The notes beneath the pieces are model-generated. The model did not search any database and was not told where the DNA came from. It saw only the letters and a list, made by a program, of their open reading frames with translations. Positions 53,397-61,466 of a stretch of DNA of 64,000 nucleotides are shown here, piece by piece. The stretch spans positions 806,001 through 870,000 of the forward strand of contig NZ_JAGIAM010000001.1 of the NCBI RefSeq assembly GCF_017744835.1, in the 5' to 3' direction. The translations under genes and the position numbers were made by a program. Each line of letters opens with the position of its first letter. The stretch's first letter is position 1. This DNA comes from Sphingomonas sp. Lineage in GTDB: Bacteria > Pseudomonadota > Alphaproteobacteria > Sphingomonadales > Sphingomonadaceae.

Positions 53397-53929
53397 TGGC
53401 GCCCGATCGTCAACCGCTGCTCGAAGGCGAGCTGGTCCGGCTCCGGCCGATGACCGAAAACGATCGCGAGGCGCTGTTCGCAGTCGCCAGCGATCCGCTG
53501 ATCTGGGAAGTCCATCCGGCGCACGATCGCTGGAAGCGCGACGTGTTCGACGCCTTCTTCGACGCCGGCCTCGCCTCGGGCGGCGCGCTGGTCATCGAGG
53601 ACAAGGCGAGCGGCGCGGTGATCGGATCGAGCCGCTACGACGGCCATGATCCGCAGGCCGACGAGATCGAGATCGGCTGGACCTATATCGCCCGCGCCTA
53701 TTGGGGCGGCACCTACAACCGCGAGATCAAGCGGCTGATGCTCGATCACATCCACCGCTTCGTCGGGACCGCGCTCTTCCAGGTGGGCGAGGACAATATC
53801 CGCTCGCGCAAGGCAATGCTGAAGATCGGCGGAGTCCTCCGCCCCGGCACCGCCGAGCGGATCATGGCGGGCGAAGTGAGGCGCCACGTGACTTACGAGA
53901 TCCGCCGCCAGGGAAATCTGGAAGCGTGA
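53396..53929 (+). CDS. GNAT-family N-acetyltransferase (RimJ/RimL type)
   Basis: 177 residues. LEGELVRLRPMTENDREALF and EIEIGWTYIARAYWGGTYN are acetyl_transf_3-like; the acetyl-CoA binding loop is weak (GGTYNREIKRLMLDHI) and FQVGEDNIRSRKAMLKIGG is the usual C-terminal pattern. The substrate is unknown. It is coupled on both sides (shared base with gcdH stop, GTGA overlap with the CoA-transferase), so it belongs to the operon. A small-molecule or protein acetylation role in this pathway is not obvious. Confidence 0.82.
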   Translation: MAPDRQPLLEGELVRLRPMTENDREALFAVASDPLIWEVHPAHDRWKRDVFDAFFDAGLASGGALVIEDKASGAVIGSSRYDGHDPQADEIEIGWTYIARAYWGGTYNREIKRLMLDHIHRFVGTALFQVGEDNIRSRKAMLKIGGVLRPGTAERIMAGEVRRHVTYEIRRQGNLEA

Positions 53930-55038
53930 AGCCGCTGGCAGGGCTTCGCGTCGTCGAGCTCGCCCGCATCCTCGCGGGGCCCTGGTGCGGCCAGCTGCTC
54001 GCCGACCTCGGCGCCGAAGTGATCAAGGTCGAGCGGCCCGGCGCCGGCGACGACACACGCCACTGGGGCCCGCCCTTCCTCCATGACGCGGAAGGCGAGA
54101 GCCTCGACGCCGCCTATTTCCACGCGTGCAACCGCGGCAAGGAATCGCGCTTCATCGACATCGCCACGCCCGAGGGTCAGGCCGAGGTCCGCGCGCTGAT
54201 CGCCGACGCGGACGTGGTGATCGAGAACTACAAGGTCGGCGGGCTGGTCAAATACGGCCTCGACCCCGCCTCCTTGCGCGCCGCCCGCCCCGGGCTGATC
54301 GTCGCCTCGATCACCGGCTTCGGCCAGACCGGCCCCTATGCCAGCCGCGCCGGATACGACTTCATCGTCCAGGGCATGGGCGGCTTCATGAGCCTGACCG
54401 GCGAGCCCGACGGCGCGCCGCAAAAGGCGGGCGTCGCCTATGCCGACATCTTCACCGGCGTCTACACCGCGGTCGCGGTCCTCGCGGCGCTGCGCCACCG
54501 CGACGCCACCGGCGAAGGCGCGCATATCGACATGGCGCTGCTCGACACCCAGGTCGGCGTGCTCGCCAACCAGGCGCTCAACTGGATGGCCGACCCCGCC
54601 AGGGTCCCGCACCGCATGGGCAACGGCCACGCCAACCTCGTGCCCTATCAGGCGTTCCACGCGAAGGACGGCGAGCTGATCGTCGCGGTCGGCAATGATT
54701 CGCAGTTCCGCAAGCTGTGCGCGGTGCTCGGGCTGGACCTCGCCAACGATTCGCGCTTCGCCACCAACCCCGCGCGCGTCACCAACCGCGCCGCGCTGAT
54801 CCTGCTGCTCGAAGCCGCGATCGGCAGCTGGGCCAAGGCCGACCTCTATGAGGCGCTCGAGGCGCAGAGCGTCCCCGCCGGCCCGATCAACACGCTCGAC
54901 GAAGTCTTCGCCGATCCGCAGGTGCAGGCGCGCGGCATGAAGATCGAGCGCGAAGGCGTCCCCGGCCTCGCCAGCCCGATCGTCATCGACGGCGAGCGCA
55001 TGGTCTCGGACAAGCCCAGCCCGCGGCGACCGGGCTAG
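53926..55038 (+). CDS. Family III CoA-transferase (CaiB/BaiF), possibly glutarate CoA-transferase
   Basis: 370 residues. LAGLRVVELARILAGPWCGQ and LGAEVIKVERPGAGDDTRHWGPP open the family fold; the catalytic Asp is D174 in YADIFTGVYTA. GYDFIVQGMGGFMSLTGEP and VPYQAFHAKDGELIVAVGND are also typical. Family III enzymes swap CoA between acids through an anhydride on the Asp. Close placement to a glutaryl-CoA dehydrogenase matches the gcdH-gcdG arrangement of other proteobacteria, so glutarate is the best substrate guess. GTG start at 53926. Confidence 0.87.
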   Translation: MKPLAGLRVVELARILAGPWCGQLLADLGAEVIKVERPGAGDDTRHWGPPFLHDAEGESLDAAYFHACNRGKESRFIDIATPEGQAEVRALIADADVVIENYKVGGLVKYGLDPASLRAARPGLIVASITGFGQTGPYASRAGYDFIVQGMGGFMSLTGEPDGAPQKAGVAYADIFTGVYTAVAVLAALRHRDATGEGAHIDMALLDTQVGVLANQALNWMADPARVPHRMGNGHANLVPYQAFHAKDGELIVAVGNDSQFRKLCAVLGLDLANDSRFATNPARVTNRAALILLLEAAIGSWAKADLYEALEAQSVPAGPINTLDEVFADPQVQARGMKIEREGVPGLASPIVIDGERMVSDKPSPRRPG

Positions 55039-55039
55039 G

Positions 55040-56236
55040 GTGCGGCCTCTCGACATCGCGGTCGCCGGCTGCGGCACGGCGGGGATGGCGGCCGCGCTGC
55101 TGCTCCACCGCGACGGGCACCGCATCACTTTGTTCGAGCGATTCGAGGAGGCGCGGCCGCTCGGTTCGGGGCTGATGCTCCAGCCGACCGGCCTCGCGGT
55201 GCTCGAAAGGCTCGGCCTCGCCGCCTCTACGCTCGCTACCGGCGCGCGCGTCGACCGGTTGTTCGGCGTCGCGGCAGGCTCGGCGCGCACCGTGCTCGAC
55301 GTGCGCTATTCGGCGCTCCGCCGCGCGAACGCCTTCGGCCTCGGCATCCACCGCGCCGCGCTGTTCGGCGTGCTCCACGACGCCGTCCGCGCGGCGGGCA
55401 TCCCGATCCACAGCGGCAGCGAAGTGACCGGAAGCGAGGCCGAGGGCGGAAGGCGCCGCCTGCGCTTCGCCGACGACTCGCGCTCGCCTGCCTTCGACCT
55501 GGTGGTCGACGCGCTCGGCGCCCGCAGCGCGCTCGCCCCCGAGGCCGGCCGCACGCTCGCCTATGGCGCGCTCTGGGCGAGCCTGCCCTGGCCCGGCGAC
55601 GGCTTCGACTCGGCCGCGCTCCAACAGCGCTACCGCCGCGCCAGCGTGATGGCCGGGGTGCTCCCGATCGGCCGCGCGCCGGGCGCCGAGGGGCAATGCG
55701 CCGCCTTCTTCTGGTCGCTCCGTGCCGACCGGCTCGAGGCCTGGCGCGCCGGAGGGCTCGATCGCTGGAAAGCCGAAGTCGCGGCGCTCTGGCCCGCCAC
55801 CCGCCCGCTGCTCGATTCGATACAAGACGCGGGCCAACTCACCTTCGCCCGTTACGCGCATCGTACGCTGCGCGCCCCCGCCGAGCCCGCGCTCGTCCAC
55901 ATCGGCGATGCGTGGCACTCGACCAGCCCGCAGCTCGGCCAGGGCGCCAACATGGCGCTGCTCGACGCCTGGGCGCTCGCGCTGGCGTTGCGCGAGAGCG
56001 ATTCGCTCGACGCCGGCTGCGCGCGCGCGGTGGCGCTGCGCCGCCGCCACGTCCGCCTCTATCAGGCAATGAGCCGCGTCTTCACCCCCGTCTACCAGTC
56101 CGACGGGCGCGCGCTCCCCTTCCTGCGCGATCGGCTGGTCGGCCCGCTGTCGAAGCTCTGGCCGGCGACCACGCTCCAGGCGGCGATGGTCAGCGGCCTG
56201 GTCGGTTCGCCGCTGCGCCCGCTCGGCCTAGGCTAG
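55040..56236 (+). CDS. FAD-dependent monooxygenase (PHBH/UbiH-like)
   Basis: 398 residues. The FAD loop is IAVAGCGTAGMAAALLL (6-22), LVVDALGARSALAPEAG is the DG-like motif, and HIGDAWHSTSPQLGQGANMA is the second FAD motif. The reaction is hydroxylation of an aromatic or enolic substrate with NAD(P)H. GTG start 1 bp after the CoA-transferase stop, so it is the last operon gene. It overlaps the convergent DUF72 gene by 9 bp. I cannot name the substrate; a link to lysine or glutarate breakdown is only positional. Confidence 0.85.
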   Translation: MRPLDIAVAGCGTAGMAAALLLHRDGHRITLFERFEEARPLGSGLMLQPTGLAVLERLGLAASTLATGARVDRLFGVAAGSARTVLDVRYSALRRANAFGLGIHRAALFGVLHDAVRAAGIPIHSGSEVTGSEAEGGRRRLRFADDSRSPAFDLVVDALGARSALAPEAGRTLAYGALWASLPWPGDGFDSAALQQRYRRASVMAGVLPIGRAPGAEGQCAAFFWSLRADRLEAWRAGGLDRWKAEVAALWPATRPLLDSIQDAGQLTFARYAHRTLRAPAEPALVHIGDAWHSTSPQLGQGANMALLDAWALALALRESDSLDAGCARAVALRRRHVRLYQAMSRVFTPVYQSDGRALPFLRDRLVGPLSKLWPATTLQAAMVSGLVGSPLRPLGLG

Positions 56237-57025
56237 CCGCCGGATCAGCTCCTGCGCCGCCGCCGGCGCGCGCACCTTTCCGCCGTGGATGAAGAAGACA
56301 AAGGTCTCGCGCGGGCTCTTCGGCGGATCTTCGTCCACCACATAGGGCAGCCCCTCGGGCCGCCCGCCCGCGGCCCAGGTACGCGCCGCCTCGGTCCAGC
56401 GCGGCAGCGCCGAATCGGGGTAGCAGAAGGGATTGTCGTCCTCGCCCGCCTCGAGCCGCGCATAGACGAAGTCGCCGGTCACGTCGGCGATCGCGGGATA
56501 TTCGGGCGAATCGGCGAAGACGATCGCGACGCCCGCGTCGCGGCACATCCCAACGAACTCGGGCACCGCGAAGCTGTCGTGGCGCACCTGCACCGCATGG
56601 CGCAGCGCCACGCCTTCATGGTTCTTCGGAAGCAGCTTGAGCCAGGCGCCGAAATCCTCCGCGTCGAACTTCTTGGTCGCCATGAACTGCCACAGGATCG
56701 GCCCCAGCCGGTCGCCGAGCTCGGTGATCCCCTGCCCGACGAACTTCGCGATCGATTCGCCGCCCTCGGCCAGCACCTTGCGGTTGGTGCAGAAGCGCGA
56801 CGCCTTGACCGCGAAGACGAACCCGTCGGGCACCGTCTTCGCCCAGCCCTCGAAGGTCGCGGGCTTGAAGCTCGAATAATAGGTGCCGTTGATTTCGATC
56901 GCAGTCAGCTGGCCCGAGGCGAACTCGAGCTCCTTCTTCTGCGAAAGTCCCGCGGGATAGAAGGTCCCGCGCCAGGGCTCGAAGGTCCAGCCGCCGATGC
57001 CGACTCGTATGGGTGCGATGGTCAT
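56228..57025 (-). CDS. DUF72 (YecE) family protein
   Basis: 265 residues with a TIM-barrel-like fold by family. Opening IRVGIGGWTFEPWRGTFYP and EINGTYYSSFKPATFEGW, then VKASRFCTNRKVL and the C-terminal FVFFIHGGKVRAPAAAQELI are the DUF72 signatures. The function is unknown; a nuclease-like or metabolic role has been proposed without proof. Its stop overlaps the end of the FAD monooxygenase gene. It starts with ATG at 57023-57025. Confidence 0.88.
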   Translation of the reverse strand: MTIAPIRVGIGGWTFEPWRGTFYPAGLSQKKELEFASGQLTAIEINGTYYSSFKPATFEGWAKTVPDGFVFAVKASRFCTNRKVLAEGGESIAKFVGQGITELGDRLGPILWQFMATKKFDAEDFGAWLKLLPKNHEGVALRHAVQVRHDSFAVPEFVGMCRDAGVAIVFADSPEYPAIADVTGDFVYARLEAGEDDNPFCYPDSALPRWTEAARTWAAGGRPEGLPYVVDEDPPKSPRETFVFFIHGGKVRAPAAAQELIRRLA

Positions 57026-57085
57026 GGCGCGAAGCTAGCCGCTCCGCCGCGCCGCGCCAGCCCGATTGCTGCGGTCAAACCCGCG

Positions 57086-57508
57086 TCAGCGCACCCGCGA
57101 CCAGGTCTGCGCCTTGCAGATCACGCCGAACAGCACGCAGCCCTTGCCGACCATCTTGTCCTGCCCCGAGAAGCTGATCGTGCCCGAGAAGGTCTTGCGG
57201 ATGTCGGGGACGAACACCTTGCCCTTCCACTTGCCCGCACCCGCGGGCTCGAGGTCGCGGAACAGCCGCGTGCCGATCAGGTTCTGCGTCCCGCCGCGGC
57301 GCGCGTCGGCGATCGCCTTGGCGCTCGCCCAGCTGACGGTGCCGCAGATGCTGCTGCCGCAGCGGTCGATTCGCACGTGGACGCTGTTGCTCGGATTGGC
57401 CCATTCGCTCGCGATCGGGGGCGGTGCGGTCTCGTTGGCGGCGGCGGGCACGGCCAAGGGCGCCGCCAGCAGCGCGACGGCAGTGAGCCTGGAAAGGACG
57501 GACTTCAT
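57086..57508 (-). CDS. DUF2147 family secreted protein
   Basis: 140 residues. Signal peptide MKSVLSRLTAVALLAAPLAV with AAA cleavage region. The mature part contains SEWANPSNSVHVRIDRCGSSICG, seen as WANPSNSVHVRIDRCG followed by SSICG, and FSGTISFSGQDKMVGKGCVLFGVIC, both matching DUF2147 (a beta-barrel-like lipocalin-type domain). Two Cys pairs would form disulfides. Function is unknown, though family members associate with envelope stress. ATG 57508 is preferred to upstream GTGs. It is on the same strand as the tRNA-Gly, which lies 194 bp upstream. Confidence 0.82.
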   Translation of the reverse strand: MKSVLSRLTAVALLAAPLAVPAAANETAPPPIASEWANPSNSVHVRIDRCGSSICGTVSWASAKAIADARRGGTQNLIGTRLFRDLEPAGAGKWKGKVFVPDIRKTFSGTISFSGQDKMVGKGCVLFGVICKAQTWSRVR

Positions 57509-57701
57509 CACAACCACATTCCCTCGAACAAGCTGAACACCCGCTTGCGCGGATGTCGACGTCACCAAGATCGGGAGCCCCGCCCGCTCGGACCGGATAC
57601 GATCTGGAAACCGAATGCGGCGCCCGCAAGGCCGCAGTTTGGAAACGCTGTGTTCTGTGGCGACCGATTGTCGTGGTCCGGGCATCTGGCCCGGAAGCCG
57701 C

Positions 57702-57776
<75 letters not shown>

Positions 57777-57951
57777 TCTGGCGTCTGGCCCCGTGCGACA
57801 AGCGCTTCGGGGCGGGTGAGGCGCGGCCACTAGCAGCGGGATTCGGACAGCGCAAGCCCCTTGATGCGATTCGGGAAAAGGCTTGGCGCGAAGCAGTGAA
57901 ACGCCCACATAGCGCCGATCCCGATCCGCAATCTTGCCGAGGAGCACCCCG

Positions 57952-58854
57952 TTGGCCACGCTTGGACTGAGCCCCGCCGAGAAGGAAGCCGTCGAAGCCT
58001 TCCGTCGCGACATCGTCGAGCCGTCGATGACGAGCCTGGTGATCATCGATTTCTGGGCCGAATGGTGCGGGCCGTGCAAGGCGCTGGCCCCCGTGCTCGA
58101 CAAGCTCGCCGAGGATTATGCGTCGAAGGGCGTCAAGCTCGCCAAGGTCGACGTCGACAAGAATCAGTTCATCGCCGCGCAGTTCCAGGTGCGCTCGATC
58201 CCGACGGTCTATGCGATGTTCCAGGGCCAGCTCGTCGCCGATCTCTCGACCGCGCGCACCGAGAGCCAGTTCCGCACGATGCTCGACCAGATCCTGCGCC
58301 AGCTTCCCGTCCAGAGCGAGAATGCCCAGGCCGAGGCCGAGATCGAGCCGCTGATCGCGATGGGCGAGCAGGTGCTGGCCGAGGGCGACAACGAGCGTGC
58401 GCTTTCGATCTTCGACCAGATCCTCGAGCTCGCGCCCGACCATCCCGTCGTCATCGCCGGCCGCGCCCGCGCGCTGGTCGCGCTGGGCCGCGCCGGGGAA
58501 GCGGCCACCGCGCTCGCAACGCTGCCCGAGGACGCCGCCAGGCTCCCCGAAGTCGAGCGCGCCCGCGCCGCAGTGAGCCTCGCGCAGGAGGCCCAGCCGG
58601 TCGACGATCTCGCCGGCCTCCGCACCCGCGCCGCCACCGGCGACATGGAAGCGCGCTACGAGCTCGCCGGCGCACTGATGGCAAGCGACCGCGACGGCGC
58701 CGCCGAGACGCTGCTCGAGATGATTCGCGAGGACCGCGAGTGGAACGACGGCGCCGCCCGCGCGCGCCTGCTCAAGCTGTTCGAGGCCGTCGGGCTCGAG
58801 GACCCCTGGGTCTCCGCCCAGCGGCGCAAGCTCTCGGCGATCCTGTTCGGATGA
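57952..58854 (+). CDS. cnoX: Thioredoxin-TPR co-chaperone CnoX (YbbN)
   Basis: About 300 residues. The thioredoxin fold holds WAEWCGPCK with a full CGPC site (C39, C42), and VRSIPTVYAMFQ gives the cis-Pro. Four TPR-like helices fill residues 130-300. In Caulobacter the homologue is a redox-active holdase that hands clients to GroEL; in E. coli it has SxxC. This copy has the active pair. TTG at 57952 has GAGGAG 7 bp upstream; an upstream TTG at 57934 would add six residues. It overlaps the next gene (ATGA). Confidence 0.9.
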   Translation: MATLGLSPAEKEAVEAFRRDIVEPSMTSLVIIDFWAEWCGPCKALAPVLDKLAEDYASKGVKLAKVDVDKNQFIAAQFQVRSIPTVYAMFQGQLVADLSTARTESQFRTMLDQILRQLPVQSENAQAEAEIEPLIAMGEQVLAEGDNERALSIFDQILELAPDHPVVIAGRARALVALGRAGEAATALATLPEDAARLPEVERARAAVSLAQEAQPVDDLAGLRTRAATGDMEARYELAGALMASDRDGAAETLLEMIREDREWNDGAARARLLKLFEAVGLEDPWVSAQRRKLSAILFG

Positions 58855-59459
58855 CGGTCACGCGCCTGTCGGTCTTCCCGCTGGCGGGCGCGCTGCTCTT
58901 CCCGCGGATGCAGTTGCCGCTGCACATCTTCGAGCCGCGCTACCGGGCGATGGTCTCGGACGCGCTCGCCCGCGACCGGCGCATCGGCATGATCCAGCCG
59001 CGCGATTCGTCCGATCCGCCTGCCTTGTTCGACATGGGCTGCGTCGGCCGCATCGCCGATGTCGAGGCGCTGCCCGACGGCCGCTTCGACATCGTGCTCG
59101 AAGGGCTGGCGCGCTTCACCATCGTGCGCGAGCTCGAGGTCACCACGCCCTTCCGCCAGGTCGAGGCCGAGCTGGAGGACGCGGGCGAACCCGGCGTGCT
59201 CGCGCTGGCCGAGCGCGCCAGCCTCGAGATGGAGGCGCGCCGCTTCGCCGACGGGCTCGGCTATGCCGTCGACTGGGAAGCCGTGAGCCGGCTCGACGAC
59301 GAATCGCTCGTCAACGGCATCGCCCAAATCGCGCCCTTCGACGCGGCGTCCAAGCAGGCGCTGCTCGAATCCGATTCGCTCGGCGACCGTGCGGCGCTCG
59401 TCGTCCAGCTCATGCAGTTCTTCGGCCGCCACGGCGAAGACCGCGCGACGCTGCAGTGA
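58851..59459 (+). CDS. LON peptidase substrate-binding domain protein
   Basis: 202 residues. [24 protein letters not shown] (seen as [10 protein letters not shown] and [10 protein letters not shown]) is the N-terminal domain of Lon; the ATPase and protease domains are absent. MIQPRDSSD and [19 protein letters not shown] follow. Stand-alone LonN proteins (BPP1347/COG2802 type) may bind substrates or antagonise Lon. The start overlaps cnoX, and a GTG start of the Trm112-like gene follows 10 bp after its stop, so the three genes are one operon. Confidence 0.87.
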   Translation: MTVTRLSVFPLAGALLFPRMQLPLHIFEPRYRAMVSDALARDRRIGMIQPRDSSDPPALFDMGCVGRIADVEALPDGRFDIVLEGLARFTIVRELEVTTPFRQVEAELEDAGEPGVLALAERASLEMEARRFADGLGYAVDWEAVSRLDDESLVNGIAQIAPFDAASKQALLESDSLGDRAALVVQLMQFFGRHGEDRATLQ

Positions 59460-59469
59460 GGTTCGGGCA

Positions 59470-59640
59470 GTGATCGACCCCTGGCTCCTCGAAAAGCTGG
59501 TCTGCCCCGCCACGCGCACGCCGCTGCGCTACGATGCCGAGCGGCAGGAGCTGGTCTCGGACCAGGCCGGCCTCGCCTATCCGATCCGCGACGGCGTTCC
59601 CGTCCTGCTGGTCGAAGCGGCACGGAAGATCGAACGCTAG
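59470..59640 (+). CDS. Trm112 family protein (YcaR type)
   Basis: 56 residues. [17 protein letters not shown] and [14 protein letters not shown] are the UPF0434/Trm112 signatures. Only one Cys remains of the usual zinc set, which is common in the bacterial group. Partners in eukaryotes are methyltransferases; the bacterial role is not settled. GTG start. It is the last gene of the cnoX operon and is followed 12 bp later by a GC-rich hairpin that could end transcription. Confidence 0.85.
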   Translation: MIDPWLLEKLVCPATRTPLRYDAERQELVSDQAGLAYPIRDGVPVLLVEAARKIER

Positions 59641-59980
59641 CTCCCCCCTGTACCCCGGCGAAGGCCGGGGCCCAGTCGCCCCGCCCTCAAGACGGCGCGA
59701 GCGTGTCGAACAGATCCTCCCACTCGGGATTCAGCCCCGCGCAGCTTCCACGCACGCCGCCTGGGAAAGCCCTTGAAATGTAGGATTTCGCCTGCTCAGC
59801 TCGATGCGCTGCCGCCTGGCCGCCGCTCTTTGACAAGTGAGTCGCACCCAGCACGATCGCCTGTTTGGGCCGCACCATCGCGCGTTTCCGCCCCGCCGCG
59901 TCGCCGCGCGAACCATCGCGATAGTGTGACCCTGGTGTGACCTTTGCCTGCGTATGGTGCGCGGCGAAGCCCGGCGAACG
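59641..59980. other. Intergenic region with a REP-like hairpin and no clear gene
   Basis: This 340-bp gap lies between the convergent Trm112-like and ubiH genes. It holds one REP-like hairpin near its left end. An ATG-started open frame on the minus strand (59687-59878, 63 residues ending WEDLFDTLAPS) has no signal or family that I recognise. I could not support a further gene, promoter or RNA here. Confidence 0.5.
59653..59670. repeat. REP-like hairpin, single copy
   Basis: CCCCGGC-GAAG-GCCGGGG has a 7-bp stem and is followed by CCCAG. It matches one arm of the inverted repeat at 37145-37227 (CCCCGC-GAAG-GCGGGG, then ACCCAGG), with an extra base in each half of the stem. It starts 12 bp after the Trm112-like gene, where it may work as a terminator. 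Confidence 0.6.
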
Positions 59981-61198
59981 CTACGCCGTCACGCCCTGCA
60001 GCAGCTTGGGCACGTCGCCGCTCTCGCCGCGCGCCTCGCTCATGAACCAGTCCTTGAGCGGCGGCAGCCGGTCGACCGCCGACAGCCCGAACCGCCGCAC
60101 TGCGCTCGCGGTACGCCCCGGCACTCCGAACAGCCGCGTCAGCCCATCGGTCGCCGCGGCGACCATGAAGGTGTCGAGCCCGCGCCAGCGCTGGTAGCGC
60201 GCGAGCAGCTGCGGGTCGCCCAGGTCGAGCCCCAGCCTTTTGCCGTCGACCAGCACCTCGACGAGCGTCGCGACGTCGCGGAAGCCCACGTTGACGCCCT
60301 GCCCCGCGATCGGATGGATGCCGTGCGCCGCGTCGCCCACCAGCGCGAGCCGGTCCGCGGTGATCCAGGCGGCATGGTGGAAGCCCAGCGGATAGCTCGA
60401 CCGCGCCGAAAGCGGCCCGAGCTTGCCCAGGAAGCCGCCCATCTTCTTCTCGGCCTCGGCCAGATAGGCGCGCGGGGAAATCTTCATCATCCCCGCCGCC
60501 TCGCTCGCCTTGACCGTCCACACCACCGCCGAGCGATGGCCGTTGGCGTCGTCGAGCAGCGGCAGGATTGCGAAGGGTCCCTGCGGGTAGAAGATCTCGA
60601 AGGCGATGTTCTCGTGGCTGCGCTCGTGCCCCAGCGTCGCGATCATCGCGGCATGGTCGTACTGCCAGCGCGCGGTCTTGAGCCCGGCCGCCTCGCGCGT
60701 CGGCGAATTGCGCCCCTCGGCCGCGACCAGCAGCGGCGCGTGCACCACCGCACCCGAATCGAGCGTCGCCGTCACGCCGGTGGCGCCGCGCTCGACCGAG
60801 ACCGCGCGCGTCTTCATCCGCATGTCGGCGCCCGGCGCCGCCTGCGCCGCCTCGAACAGCGCCGCGCGCAGCACGCGATTCTCGAACATATGGCCGAGCG
60901 CACCCTCGCCGGCGTCGGGCTTGAAGTCGAGCTTGCCCGGATCGAGCCCGTCGGAGACGCGGATGCCTTCGATCGGGCAGCCCTTGCCGGCGAGCCGGGG
61001 GGCGACGCCGATGGCTTCAAACATCCGCATCGGCGCGCTGGCGATCGCCGAGGCGCGCCCGTCGAACCCCGATGCGAGGATCAGCTCGGGGTCCGCGGGA
61101 TCGACGATGATCGAAGTGAGGCCATGCGCATCGAGCGCAACCGCAAGCGCGCTGCCGACCAGCCCGCCGCCAAGGATGAGTACGTCCGCACGATCCAT
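59981..61198 (-). CDS. ubiH: UbiH-family ubiquinone hydroxylase
   Basis: 405 residues. FAD loop VLILGGGLVGSALAVAL (6-22), LVAAEGRNSPTREAAGL (the DG-type motif), and LVGDAAHGIHPIAGQGVNVG (second FAD motif) are those of UbiH/Coq6 enzymes that hydroxylate the ubiquinone ring. GFRDVATLVEVL is the typical continuation. The ring position cannot be read from the sequence; UbiF, UbiL and UbiM homologues look alike. It is divergent from ftsK, with a 268-bp shared region that contains an SOS-box-like site. Confidence 0.88.
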   Translation of the reverse strand: MDRADVLILGGGLVGSALAVALDAHGLTSIIVDPADPELILASGFDGRASAIASAPMRMFEAIGVAPRLAGKGCPIEGIRVSDGLDPGKLDFKPDAGEGALGHMFENRVLRAALFEAAQAAPGADMRMKTRAVSVERGATGVTATLDSGAVVHAPLLVAAEGRNSPTREAAGLKTARWQYDHAAMIATLGHERSHENIAFEIFYPQGPFAILPLLDDANGHRSAVVWTVKASEAAGMMKISPRAYLAEAEKKMGGFLGKLGPLSARSSYPLGFHHAAWITADRLALVGDAAHGIHPIAGQGVNVGFRDVATLVEVLVDGKRLGLDLGDPQLLARYQRWRGLDTFMVAAATDGLTRLFGVPGRTASAVRRFGLSAVDRLPPLKDWFMSEARGESGDVPKLLQGVTA

Positions 61199-61253
61199 GC
61201 GCCAGCCCTAGCGCCGCACCGCCGACGCGACAAACGCTTTCCTACAAGTACGT

Positions 61254-61268
61254 GTTCTGCTATTGTTC
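61254..61268. promoter_or_regulatory. Putative SOS (LexA) box, GTTC-N7-GTTC
   Basis: GTTC-TGCTATT-GTTC has the exact direct-repeat spacing of alphaproteobacterial LexA sites and an AT-rich spacer. It lies 56 bp upstream of the ubiH start and 199 bp upstream of the ftsK start. Two such eight-base matches are expected by chance in a window of this size, so the call rests mainly on position. Confidence 0.4.
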
Positions 61269-61466
61269 CCGATTGTGGGGCCGGTGCGGCCGATTCGGAG
61301 CGGGGCGCCGCTCCGGGGCGGCCGGAAAATGAAAACACGGGGGAGGGTGTGCACTTTGTCCACTTCCAGACTGTCCACTTCCACGGCCGCGGCGGGGATG
61401 CTTGACGGCGGACTCGTCGCAGGCGATGATTCCGCCCGCACCCCCTGACAATTCGGAGGCTGGACG

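Noticed and set aside
61357..61386. Tandem TGTCCACTT units as DnaA boxes or origin
   Set aside because: The units differ from the TTATCCACA consensus at two or more positions, only two are present, and no origin-associated gene is near.
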